A stretch of DNA of 64,000 nucleotides from Bacillota bacterium (GCA_024636005.1 JAGXHV010000032.1:38201-102200); one strand, 5' to 3'. Positions 40,803 through 50,451 are shown, numbered from the stretch's first letter. The notes: a model not told the origin generated them from the sequence alone. A program made the numbers and translations.

Positions 40803-40858
40803 ATGATCATAAAATAACTTAGTGTGATTTAAAGATATAATTTTGAAGGAGGATTACC

Positions 40859-41896
40859 ATGAAAAAGATTTTAAGTATTATGATGAGTTTGTTATTATTA
40901 ATCAGTGTACCAACATTTTCAGCAGAAGGCGATATAGTGGACATAGCAGCAGGAAATTCGGATTTCAGTATTTTAGTAGCGGCGCTCCAAAAATCGGAAC
41001 TCGTCGGAGCACTTCAAGGTGATGGACCATTTACAGTCTTTGCACCGACGGATGCAGCTTTCGTCAAACTGCTTGGAGATTTGGGTATAGAGGCTGAGGA
41101 TCTTCTCAATCATCCACAGCTTAGTGAAGTACTATTATATCACGTCGTATCAGGTAAAGTAATGAGCACTGATTTATCAAATGGTCTTGAAGCATCGACT
41201 TTAAGTGGAGAAGCCATCAAAGTGGATTTGACAGACGGTGTTAAAATTAATTCGTCAAATGTAGTTACAGCAGATATTGAAGCGACAAACGGTGTGATTC
41301 ATGTAATTGATGAAGTATTGGTTCCTAGTTCATTCGTACTCAGCCCACCAAGTGTTCCAGAAACTGTAGTTGACATAGCTCTTTCAAGTGAAGATTTCAG
41401 CATGCTGGTATCATTGCTACAAAAATCAGACTTAGTAGGCGCATTACAAGGTGAGGGTCCATTTACAGTATTTGCACCTACAAACAAAGCCTTTGAAGAT
41501 TTACTTGCAGCTCTAGGCATTTCAGCGTCAGATCTTATGGCACAACCTGACCTCGCAAAAGTATTGCTCTATCATGTGGTCTCTGGAAATGTACTCAGTA
41601 CTGATCTTAGTAATGGTCTTGAAGCTGCTACACTGAACGGTGAATCTGTTAAATTTGACCTATCAGATGGAGTGAAAGTAAATTCAAGTGGTGTTGTTGC
41701 GGCGGATTTAGTAGCACAAAATGGTGTTGTACACGTAGTCGATTCAGTTTTGGTACCAAGCAATTTCGTTTATCAAGCAGTAGAAGCTGATGAAGAATTG
41801 CCACAAACTGGAACAATGGATTTGACCTCCATTTTTATATTCAGTATAATAGGATTAGCAGCCGTGATGGTTGTAAAAAAAAGAGTGAAAGCATAA
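40859..41896 (+). CDS. Cell-wall-anchored protein with two tandem FAS1 (fasciclin) domains and LPQTG sorting signal
   Basis: Two ~140-aa repeats with GPFTVFAPTxxAF and LLYHVVSG; C-terminal LPQTGTMDLTSIFIFSIIGLAAVMVVKKRVKA. Confidence 0.95.
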   Translation: MKKILSIMMSLLLLISVPTFSAEGDIVDIAAGNSDFSILVAALQKSELVGALQGDGPFTVFAPTDAAFVKLLGDLGIEAEDLLNHPQLSEVLLYHVVSGKVMSTDLSNGLEASTLSGEAIKVDLTDGVKINSSNVVTADIEATNGVIHVIDEVLVPSSFVLSPPSVPETVVDIALSSEDFSMLVSLLQKSDLVGALQGEGPFTVFAPTNKAFEDLLAALGISASDLMAQPDLAKVLLYHVVSGNVLSTDLSNGLEAATLNGESVKFDLSDGVKVNSSGVVAADLVAQNGVVHVVDSVLVPSNFVYQAVEADEELPQTGTMDLTSIFIFSIIGLAAVMVVKKRVKA

Positions 41897-41908
41897 GCAG
41901 GTGATAAC

Positions 41909-42778
41909 ATGAGTGATTTCGGCACACGTCTTAAGAATATACGTAAACTCAAAAAAATGACTCAAAAAGAATTGGCGGAGATGTTGAATGTCACACAGTC
42001 TACTATAGCAAATTATGAAAGCAATCTGAGATTTCCAGGAGAAGCAAACCTGAAGGAAATTTCAGATTTGCTTCATATCAGTTCAGATTATTTATTGGGT
42101 ATAGCAGAAGAAACCAAAACCGTGAAAGCTACGGGCGTGGTGGATCTGATGAAGTTAAAAGAGGATTTGCTGGAGGCTTTACTGAAAAGTGATGAGTCCT
42201 TAGCTACAAAAATTGTAATAGAATCTTATGTAAACGGTGCTGTGACACATGAAGTCATTGATCAGGTTTTTCACCCTATAATGGTCGAGACGGGGCGTTT
42301 ATGGGAAACTGGAAAGCTGGACATCTCTCAGGAACATTTCATATCTGACGTTGTAGAAAGATTGATTTCATTGATTGGTATTCAAATGTCTACTGATGAT
42401 TTCAAACACACGGTAATGTTGATCTCACCAAGTGGCGAGGAACATGTCCTTGTTCTAAAAATGATGAAGGAAATATTTCTTGAGGAGGGATGGCGGGTCT
42501 TTAACCTAGGTAAAAGCATTCCTGTCGCAAGTATTGCGTTCTTAATTGAAAAAGAAGACATTGATTTGATTGCCATTTCCATCACTGGAAAAAACAATCT
42601 CAATGGAGCGGAGCACCTTATTTCAGCCATTAGAAACCTTGGAATTTTTAAAATTCCCAAAATAATGGTCGGAGGACAAGCTGTGGAAAGTGAAGTACAA
42701 GCAAAAGTATTTTTGGGTGCTGATTATTATGCATCTTCTTTCTCGGAAATGAGGAAAATCGCATTGGAACAATTTTAA
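41909..42778 (+). CDS. XRE-family HTH regulator fused to a cobalamin (B12)-binding module
   Basis: HTH TQKELAEMLNVTQSTIANYESNLRFP; helical cap region with WETGKLDISQEHF; Rossmann domain with PSGEEHVLVLKMMKEIF, VFNLGKSIPVASI, and IMVGGQAV. Confidence 0.85.
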   Translation: MSDFGTRLKNIRKLKKMTQKELAEMLNVTQSTIANYESNLRFPGEANLKEISDLLHISSDYLLGIAEETKTVKATGVVDLMKLKEDLLEALLKSDESLATKIVIESYVNGAVTHEVIDQVFHPIMVETGRLWETGKLDISQEHFISDVVERLISLIGIQMSTDDFKHTVMLISPSGEEHVLVLKMMKEIFLEEGWRVFNLGKSIPVASIAFLIEKEDIDLIAISITGKNNLNGAEHLISAIRNLGIFKIPKIMVGGQAVESEVQAKVFLGADYYASSFSEMRKIALEQF

Positions 42779-42783
42779 ATTTT

Positions 42784-42819
42784 ATGCCACACCAGTTCTA
42801 TAGTTGGTGTGGCATTTTG
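42784..42819 (+). terminator. Rho-independent terminator
   Basis: atgccacacca-gttctatagt-tggtgtggcatttt. Confidence 0.9.
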
Positions 42820-42888
42820 ATTGTCTAAAAAAATAGAGGATATTTGTGATATTTGAAGAATTAATCCATTATGAGGAGGTATAAAATT

Positions 42889-43251
42889 ATGAAATTTTGT
42901 TGGACTACATTAACAGTTAATGACATGGAAACGTCACTGAAATTTTACCAAGAGATTATAGGATTACCACTAAACAGAAGATTTGTAGGTGCACCTGGAG
43001 TAGAACTTGCTTTTTTGGGTGAAGGAGAAACGGAAGTGGAACTTATTTGCGACCCCAATCGTCCTGCACCTGGTGAAATCAATGGGATATCTCTAGGTTT
43101 CGTAGTAAAGTCTGTTGATGAAATGATGGCGTTTGTTGAATCTAAAAACATTTTGATCGATAGTGGACCCTTCCAGCCCAATCCCCACGTCAAGTTTTTC
43201 TATGTAAAGGATCCAAACGGACTTAGCATTCAGTTTGTTGAAAACATGTAA
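42889..43251 (+). CDS. VOC/glyoxalase family protein
   Basis: LTVNDMETSLKFYQEIIGLPL and FYVKDPNGLSIQFVE; RBS gaggaggt. Confidence 0.9.
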   Translation: MKFCWTTLTVNDMETSLKFYQEIIGLPLNRRFVGAPGVELAFLGEGETEVELICDPNRPAPGEINGISLGFVVKSVDEMMAFVESKNILIDSGPFQPNPHVKFFYVKDPNGLSIQFVENM

Positions 43252-43263
43252 GGAGGGAATGGA

Positions 43264-43794
43264 TTGAGAATTGCAGTTGTATACACATCGACTACAGGAT
43301 TTACACAAAAATATGCCATGTGGATAGCCGAAGCGCTGGAAGCTGAGTGTTATAAGCTCAAGGATATGAAAAATGACGATTTTGAAAAATATGATTTTTT
43401 CGTGTATGGTGGTAGTCTTCATGCTATCGGAATAAATGGACTCAAAGAGTTCAAAGAACGGATTAAAGAACTTAAGAATACAAAATGGACAGTTTTTGCA
43501 GTGGGTGCCACACCAGTAAAAGACGATGTGGTGCCTCTTCTGATCAAAGAAAATTTGACCTTAGAGGAACGGGAAAACATAAAGTTGTTCTACTTTAGAG
43601 GTGGATTTGATTACGATGCTTTGAAGATCAAAGACAAGATAATGATGAAATTATTGAAATTAAAAATAAAGATGAAACCAGAAAAAGATCGAACGCCCGA
43701 TGAAAAGGGTATGATTAATGTATATGATCAAAGAACCGATTTCAGTCAAAAAAAATCTATCGATGGAATTGTAGCATACATACGTTCATTATAG
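43264..43794 (+). CDS. Flavodoxin-domain protein (HemG-like)
   Basis: RIAVVYTSTTGFTQKYAMWIAEAL and FVYGGSLHAIGINGLKEF. Confidence 0.8.
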   Translation: MRIAVVYTSTTGFTQKYAMWIAEALEAECYKLKDMKNDDFEKYDFFVYGGSLHAIGINGLKEFKERIKELKNTKWTVFAVGATPVKDDVVPLLIKENLTLEERENIKLFYFRGGFDYDALKIKDKIMMKLLKLKIKMKPEKDRTPDEKGMINVYDQRTDFSQKKSIDGIVAYIRSL

Positions 43795-43839
43795 AAAAAT
43801 GCTCTTGAGTGAAACACCATTTGTGGAGGGGAGAACACT

Positions 43840-44694
43840 ATGCCAAAATTTGATGAAGCACAATTGTTGAACATACTTTGGACAGTGGGTATATCGTTCG
43901 GGATATATATACTCAAAAGCTTGCTTTTAAGGTTTATTCATAAAAGAATTCCAGACTCGGGGATCTATTTTCGTGCAAAAAGAATTATAAATGCAATTGC
44001 ATTTTTACTCTTTATTATTTTTGTCGCTCTGATCTGGTTTAAGAGTGGCGGCTCAGTGATTACTTACTTAGGGCTTTTCTCTGCTGGATTGGCGCTCGCT
44101 ATGAAAGATATTTTGATGAATATCGCTGGTTGGCTCTATATATTACTCAGACAACCATTTGTTGTGGGAGATCGTATCGAGATCGCCGGAATCAAAGGAG
44201 ATGTTATAGATCAAAACATCTTTAAATTTAGAGTCATTGAAGTGGGTAACTGGGTTCATGCTGAACAAAGCACTGGCCGAATCATCCATATTCCAAACTA
44301 TAAAATATTTATGGACCCTTTAGCCAATTATACATTGGGTTTTGATTACATCTGGGATGAAATCAGAGTGGTTGTGACTTTTGAGTGCAATTGGCGTAAA
44401 GCAAAAGGGATCCTTGAGGAAATAGTACATCGATATTCCGACGATTTGGCTGATGATGTTCAAAAAAAGATTTTTGAAACTTCCAGGAAATATCTGGTCT
44501 ATTATAACAATCTCACACCAATAGTATATACAGATGTTACAGAGAGTGGTGTGCAGCTTACAATGCGCTACATATGTGAACCAAAGATGAGAAGATTCAG
44601 CTCCGAGCGCATTTGGGAGGCGGTTTTGGATCGTTTCGGTGCTGAAGTGGACATTGATATCGCATACCCAACCATGAGAAGAATTCAGTTGTAG
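43840..44694 (+). CDS. MscS family mechanosensitive ion channel
   Basis: GLFSAGLALAMKDILMNIAGWLYILLRQPFVVGDRIEIAGIKGDVIDQ. Confidence 0.9.
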   Translation: MPKFDEAQLLNILWTVGISFGIYILKSLLLRFIHKRIPDSGIYFRAKRIINAIAFLLFIIFVALIWFKSGGSVITYLGLFSAGLALAMKDILMNIAGWLYILLRQPFVVGDRIEIAGIKGDVIDQNIFKFRVIEVGNWVHAEQSTGRIIHIPNYKIFMDPLANYTLGFDYIWDEIRVVVTFECNWRKAKGILEEIVHRYSDDLADDVQKKIFETSRKYLVYYNNLTPIVYTDVTESGVQLTMRYICEPKMRRFSSERIWEAVLDRFGAEVDIDIAYPTMRRIQL

Positions 44695-44711
44695 CATATT
44701 AAGGAGCAGAT

Positions 44712-45830
44712 ATGATCCAGATCAAACCAGTACAATCCAAGAAAGAATTCAGGGCATTCGTTGACTTTCCCAACCAACTTTATAAAAACAACCCATACTA
44801 TGTGCCGGAACTGGTATGGGATGGGGTCAAAGCGCTGGATGAGAATGTCAATCCCGCATACGAATTTTGTGTTTCCGAACATTTTTTAGCTTATCAAGAC
44901 GGGGAACTTGTAGGGCGTATCGGGGTGATTATCAATAATAAAAGCAATGACAAGTGGAATCAAAACTATGCAAGGTTCACATGTTTTGATTTTATCGATG
45001 AACTTGAAGTGTCTCGGTTGTTAATGGACGAGGCTGTTAAATGGGCCATGTCCCGTGATATAAAGGCAATACATGGACCGCTGGGGTTTACGGATTTGGA
45101 TCATCAAGGTATGTTGGTCGAAGGTTTTGAGGAGCTTGATATGTATATTACCATATACAATGCACCTTACTATATGGAACATATGATTGCCATGGGGTTT
45201 GAAAAAGACGTGGATTGGATTGAATACCAACTGATTTTTGATCCGATTAAAATCGAAAAATTACACAAAATTGCAGCACGAATGAAAAGTAGAGGTGCCT
45301 TTAAAGTCATTGAATTTAAGAATAAAAAGGAGATACTACCATGGGCTGAATCAGTTTTTAACCTTTACAACATTGCATATGCTCCACTATATGGTATGAC
45401 TGAATTGAATCAAAAGCAGATTGATCTCTATATTAAGACGTTTTTCGGGTTTGTGAATCCAGATTTTATCAAGATTGTGGTCGACAAAGAAGGAGACTTG
45501 GCAGCATTTGCAATTGCAATGCCCTCGCTTTCAAAAGCTATGCAAAAATCCAAAGGACGGCTTTTCCCATTTGGATTCGTTCACATCCTAAAATCCATCA
45601 AAAAAAATGATGCCCTTGATCTTTATCTGATTGCTGTCAAACCAGAATATCAAAATCTAGGCATCAATGGATTGCTCCTGGATAGTATGATGAAAAATGT
45701 CATGGACTATGGGATTCAGTCTGCAGAGACTGGTCCAATGCTTGAAACAAATAATAATATCTTATCGCAGTGGAAATTTTTCAATATCAGACAGCATCGA
45801 AGAAGGCGTGTCTGGAAAAAAAATCTATAA
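44712..45830 (+). CDS. GNAT-like protein, same family as 3834..4907
   Basis: VDFPNQLYKNNPYYVPELVWD, GPLGFTDLDHQGMLVEGF, and VKPEYQNLGINGLLLDSMM. Confidence 0.75.
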   Translation: MIQIKPVQSKKEFRAFVDFPNQLYKNNPYYVPELVWDGVKALDENVNPAYEFCVSEHFLAYQDGELVGRIGVIINNKSNDKWNQNYARFTCFDFIDELEVSRLLMDEAVKWAMSRDIKAIHGPLGFTDLDHQGMLVEGFEELDMYITIYNAPYYMEHMIAMGFEKDVDWIEYQLIFDPIKIEKLHKIAARMKSRGAFKVIEFKNKKEILPWAESVFNLYNIAYAPLYGMTELNQKQIDLYIKTFFGFVNPDFIKIVVDKEGDLAAFAIAMPSLSKAMQKSKGRLFPFGFVHILKSIKKNDALDLYLIAVKPEYQNLGINGLLLDSMMKNVMDYGIQSAETGPMLETNNNILSQWKFFNIRQHRRRRVWKKNL

Positions 45831-46742
45831 TTTGGTGACTTTGTCATCACCCTGGGACAACTCGAAATAGAGTTGTCCTTTTTTTGATTGTACGATGACC
45901 TTTTCCAAGTCCACAAGATACTGAAGGTGAGCTTTCACAACAGATCTATTTAGCAGGTGTTGTGGAACATTTTCAGAAAGGCTATAGGTCTCAAATAAAA
46001 AGCTGTGGATTTCATCGATGGTATTAGAGCCACTTTCAAGGTGATTTAAAATTAAATTTTGGGTTCTGACCAGTACTTCATTATTTGCATCACACAAATG
46101 ATCAAGATGATCATATATTCCGCCATGGGCGATTACATATCCGTTCGCTTCAAGTGTGCGAAGACGCTCAATGGACTTCAAATGTTCTCCTACATTATAA
46201 GTGAAAATCAGTGGATGTTTTTCAATCATGGATTCAGAAATCAGAGCATCACCCAAAAAAGCTATGCCATCAGGTGTTATTATGCCATACATATTCGGTG
46301 AATGTCCTTTCAATGGCAAAAGAGTAAATAGATGCGATTCACCATTCAGATCAATTTTGATTTCTGTTTCGGTTGTGATGATATGATTCACTTGTGAAGG
46401 TTTGGCAAGCAAAAATTTATTGTGTAGAATTTTTAGTGGAAAAGCACCATATAAATAAGAGGGCTCAAGAATTGGTTGTTCAATGAAGCTGTGCTCCAGT
46501 TCCGGTGCTATGGTGTTCACATCAAATTGTCTCTGGATATATGAATTTCCACCACAATGGTCTGCGTGTGAGTGGGTGTTGAAAATGGCTTTGACATTGA
46601 TGCCTTCAAAATCTCTGATGGCCTTTCGCACACTGGAGTCGTCATTACCAGTATCAATCAGTAATAGATCGTCTCCGACCTTATAACCACCGATTACGAC
46701 TTGTGAGGGGAGAAAATAGCTGTTTCCAAGTATACGTTCCAT
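45825..46742 (-). CDS. MBL-fold metallohydrolase
   Basis: FNTHSHADHCGGN, LKGHSPNMYG, and FLGDALIS. Confidence 0.9.
   Translation of the reverse strand: MERILGNSYFLPSQVVIGGYKVGDDLLLIDTGNDDSSVRKAIRDFEGINVKAIFNTHSHADHCGGNSYIQRQFDVNTIAPELEHSFIEQPILEPSYLYGAFPLKILHNKFLLAKPSQVNHIITTETEIKIDLNGESHLFTLLPLKGHSPNMYGIITPDGIAFLGDALISESMIEKHPLIFTYNVGEHLKSIERLRTLEANGYVIAHGGIYDHLDHLCDANNEVLVRTQNLILNHLESGSNTIDEIHSFLFETYSLSENVPQHLLNRSVVKAHLQYLVDLEKVIVQSKKGQLYFELSQGDDKVTKL
45831..45854 (+). repeat. Family-2 intergenic repeat, copy 2
   Basis: TTTGGTGACTTTGTCATCACCCTG, 22/24 identical to 33921-33944. Confidence 0.8.
45855..45886 (+). terminator. Hairpin following family-2 repeat copy 2
   Basis: ggacaactc-gaaata-gagttgtccttttttt. 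Confidence 0.9.
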
Positions 46743-46985
46743 AATATGATCTCCTTTGTTTAGATAGATGGAAATGATTGGCTATGAGAACAGATTAACC
46801 TAAATAAAGTGAAGATTCAATGTTTTCAATTCAAGTTTTTTCTGAAAGCGGGTCAGCTTTCACAATAGCGCAACATTGACGAGATGTATGGACAATTATA
46901 ATATTGAAGAAATCACTTCGAGCATCGATAACCTTTATCAGTTATCTAAGCAACTGGTCTCAGAAATTAAAAGGTATAAAATTCA

Positions 46986-48743
46986 TTAGACAAACTGGGC
47001 ATAATAAAGATCCGCATAATGCCCCTTCATTTTTAGAAGTGTATCGTGTGTCCCCTGTTCAACAATATTTCCATCTTTGACCACCAGAATTTTATCGGCA
47101 TTTTGAATGGTGGAAAGACGGTGTGCGATTACAAATGATGTTTTGCCATGCATGAGCCTATGCATGGCATCTTGTATTTGGAGCTCTGTACGCGTGTCCA
47201 CATTTGATGTAGCTTCGTCGAGTATGAGCATTTTTGAGTTGAGCAACATGGCTCTCGCGATAGTCAATAGTTGTTTTTGACCTTGAGAGATATTGATGCC
47301 ATCTTCATTTAAGATGGTATCATAGCCTTGGGGCAACTGAGTGATATAGTTGTGAATCTTGGAAGCTTTACAAACCTCGATCACTTCTTCAAGTGTAGCT
47401 CCTTTTTTGCCATAGGCTACATTTTCATAGATGGTGCCATTGAAAAGCCAAGTGTCCTGAAGGACCATGGCATAAGCCAGTCTTAGACTTTTTCGGGTGG
47501 CTTTTTTTATGTCCACACCGTCCAGAAAGATGGTTCCGGACGTAGGGTCATAAAAGCGCATGAGCAAGTTGATCAGTGTCGTTTTACCGGCTCCAGTCGG
47601 ACCGACTATGGCAATCAAACTGCCCTTTTCGATTTCTAGACTGAAATCACTAATTACGGTTTGACCAGGAACATAGCCAAAGTTGACATGCTCAAATTTG
47701 ACATTGCCATGCACATCGTCAAAGACATGTGCGTCCTCGATATCGTAAGTTTCAGGTTCCTCATCAATAAGTTTGAAAACCCGTTCTGCGGCTGCCATTG
47801 CAGATTGTAGTTCACTAAGTATGTTGGCAAGTTCATTGATTGGACCTGAGAATTTTCTCGAGTAAAGCACAAATGAAGAAAGATTTCCAAGTGTGAGACG
47901 ACCAAATAAAAACAGTATAGCTCCAAACACACTGACGAGTGAAAGGGATAGGTTGTTGATGAAGTTAACCGATGGGCCTACAGTACTGCTATAAAACTCA
48001 GCGTTATAGTAGGCTTCGACAGCTTCTTCGTTTTTTTCATCGAATCTTTCGATCATACTGACTTCCTGATGATAAGCCTTTATAACTTTTTGACCTGAGA
48101 CTATTTCTTCCACAAAACCGTTCAATTCTCCTAATTTAGCTGATCTTTTTCGAAAAAGAGGTCGGACTTTCCCGGTCATAAATCGGGTGAATAATATCGA
48201 AACCGGTATGGTGACTGCAAAAACAGTCACTAAAACTGGAGATATGATGACCATCATGACAAGCGAGCCGATGACGGTGATGATGCTCGTGAAAATTTGA
48301 ATCAAATCATGGGATAGTGATGTGTTGATAGTATCGATGTCATAAGTGAAACGACTGATGAGATCACCAGTTTGGTGACGGTCGAAATAGCCAACAGGCA
48401 ATTCCGCCATTTTATCAAAGACATCTTTTCTCATTTTAAAAGAGATTTTTTGACTGAGTGAAATCATCAGTAAAGCCAAGAGATAAGAAAAGAATGATGA
48501 GAACACATAAAATAGGATCATATAACCTGTGTAATACATGACTTTATCAAAATTCACCAACCCTTTTCCTGGTGCGATGGCATCAATGGCAAATCCAGAT
48601 AACATCGGGCCGACAAGTGCGAGCAGATTACTGATCAAAGTTAACGACAAAGCCAGGATTAATAGCCATTTGTATCCGTACATATATTGCCATAATCTTT
48701 TGAGGACGGCATATTTGAATTTGGGTTTACTAACTGTGCTCAT
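46986..48743 (-). CDS. ABC transporter, TM domain plus ATPase (multidrug/lipid exporter half)
   Basis: GPTGAGKTTLINLLMRFYDPTSG, LSQGQKQLLTIAR-type signature, and LDEATSNVDTRTE; start at MSTVSKPKFKYAVLKRL. Confidence 0.9.
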   Translation of the reverse strand: MSTVSKPKFKYAVLKRLWQYMYGYKWLLILALSLTLISNLLALVGPMLSGFAIDAIAPGKGLVNFDKVMYYTGYMILFYVFSSFFSYLLALLMISLSQKISFKMRKDVFDKMAELPVGYFDRHQTGDLISRFTYDIDTINTSLSHDLIQIFTSIITVIGSLVMMVIISPVLVTVFAVTIPVSILFTRFMTGKVRPLFRKRSAKLGELNGFVEEIVSGQKVIKAYHQEVSMIERFDEKNEEAVEAYYNAEFYSSTVGPSVNFINNLSLSLVSVFGAILFLFGRLTLGNLSSFVLYSRKFSGPINELANILSELQSAMAAAERVFKLIDEEPETYDIEDAHVFDDVHGNVKFEHVNFGYVPGQTVISDFSLEIEKGSLIAIVGPTGAGKTTLINLLMRFYDPTSGTIFLDGVDIKKATRKSLRLAYAMVLQDTWLFNGTIYENVAYGKKGATLEEVIEVCKASKIHNYITQLPQGYDTILNEDGINISQGQKQLLTIARAMLLNSKMLILDEATSNVDTRTELQIQDAMHRLMHGKTSFVIAHRLSTIQNADKILVVKDGNIVEQGTHDTLLKMKGHYADLYYAQFV

Positions 48744-50451
48744 CAAAGCTGCCTCCCATCTGGATTTTGTTGATTTCTTGATAATTTTCACAGGACTTCA
48801 TTAAGGATTCGTGTGTTCCGACACCAATTATTTCTCCATCTTCAAGGACTAAAATTTGATTTGCATGCATGATGGAACTGATCCGTTGTGCGACTATGAT
48901 TGTAGTAGTGTCCTTGAAATTCGATTTGATCGACTGTCTAAGGGCCGCATCCGTTTTGTAATCCAGCGCACTGGACGAGTCATCCAGGATCAGTATTTCG
49001 GGATTGGCTGCCAGAGCTCTTGAAATCAATACTCGCTGCTTTTGACCACCACTTAGGTTTGCACCTTTGACGCTTAGTGTGTGGTGAATTCCATCTGCCA
49101 GGGTGTCTATAAATGGACCAGCTTGTGCAAGTTCAGAGGAATACAAAATTTGCTTTGCTTCAAGCTTTCTACCAAAAGCAATGTTCTGGGCAATGGTATC
49201 GGCAAATAGAATGTCGTTTTGAAAGACTATTCCGAACTTCGTATGAAGCTTTACGCGAGGAATGCTTTTGATGTTGGTACCATTCAATCTGATTTCACCT
49301 GATGAAACATCATAAAATCGCATAAGAAGCTGAATGATGCTGGATTTACCGCTTCCTGTCGGACCGATGATTCCGAGTGTCTCACCTTTTTTCACTTCAA
49401 AGTGAAGATCCACCAAATTGTCTTTCTGATTGTGATATGAAAAGTGGACATGATTAAAAGAGATGTGAGCATCCGAAGGGATCGTATCATCTTCAGTGAC
49501 TTTAAGTTCTTCTGGCGCATCGATGACCTCAATGATTCTTTTAAATGAGGCAGTGCCCTTGGAATATAAAATGAAAATTCTACTAATGGAGAGCATTGCA
49601 TTTAGAATTATTGTGAAATAGGTCAGAAAGGCGATGATTGCGCCAGGTGTTGTAAGTCCGCTGTTCACCCTGAGCGCACCAACAATCACAACTAGTGTCA
49701 ATCCTAGATTGAGGAAAAGGTTCATCATGGGGTTCGTGATGGCCATTGTTTTTCCAACAGTCATTTCACTTTTCACAACATCATCATTGGATAGAGAATA
49801 TCGCGTCTTTTCATAATCTGATTTGGACAGTGCTTTGATGACACGGATGCCAGTTATATTTTCTCTTATAACAGTAACCATTCCATCGATTGAAGCCTGA
49901 AGCTTCTGATAAAGAGGAATCCCTTTTGTGGAGACTTTGAAGATTAAAAGACCGATAAGTGGTAAAATGGATATGAGCACCAGGGAAAGAACGGGATCAA
50001 GCGTCAATGTGACAATGATTCCACCGAGTAAAAGGATTGGTGCACGTACGCCGAGTCTTTGCATCATCCCAATCATATGATGGACGTGATAAGTGTCGGA
50101 TGTGAGTCTTGATATCAACGATGGCAAAGTGAACGTGTCAATTTGGCTGCTCGATAGATAGGATATCTTTGAAAAGAGGTCGTGACGGACCTTTCTAGTC
50201 GTATCACGAGCTACTCTTGAGGCCATTCTGTTGGCCACTATGTTGGCCACTATGGCCACGATAGCGCAAAGGACCATCATAAATCCCCAAATCACGATGA
50301 GTTGCATGCTCTCTTCTGGTACGACATAGTCGATCATATAGGCAAGGATCCAGGGAATCAAAAGATCCATGATGGTGCCAGTGAACTTGATGGAGAGTCC
50401 GATTGCCATTCTGGGGAGATAAGGTTTAAGATAAGTACGGAGATTAGTCAT
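48730..50451 (-). CDS. ABC transporter, TM domain plus ATPase (partner half)
   Basis: GPTGSGKSSIIQLLMRFYDVSSG, LSGGQKQRVLISRAL, and LDDSSSALDYKTD. Confidence 0.9.
   Translation of the reverse strand: MTNLRTYLKPYLPRMAIGLSIKFTGTIMDLLIPWILAYMIDYVVPEESMQLIVIWGFMMVLCAIVAIVANIVANRMASRVARDTTRKVRHDLFSKISYLSSSQIDTFTLPSLISRLTSDTYHVHHMIGMMQRLGVRAPILLLGGIIVTLTLDPVLSLVLISILPLIGLLIFKVSTKGIPLYQKLQASIDGMVTVIRENITGIRVIKALSKSDYEKTRYSLSNDDVVKSEMTVGKTMAITNPMMNLFLNLGLTLVVIVGALRVNSGLTTPGAIIAFLTYFTIILNAMLSISRIFILYSKGTASFKRIIEVIDAPEELKVTEDDTIPSDAHISFNHVHFSYHNQKDNLVDLHFEVKKGETLGIIGPTGSGKSSIIQLLMRFYDVSSGEIRLNGTNIKSIPRVKLHTKFGIVFQNDILFADTIAQNIAFGRKLEAKQILYSSELAQAGPFIDTLADGIHHTLSVKGANLSGGQKQRVLISRALAANPEILILDDSSSALDYKTDAALRQSIKSNFKDTTTIIVAQRISSIMHANQILVLEDGEIIGVGTHESLMKSCENYQEINKIQMGGSFDEHS

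Noticed and set aside
40940-41765. Internal DNA repeat in the FAS1 gene as a mobile repeat
   Set aside because: Explained by tandem duplication of the FAS1 protein domain.
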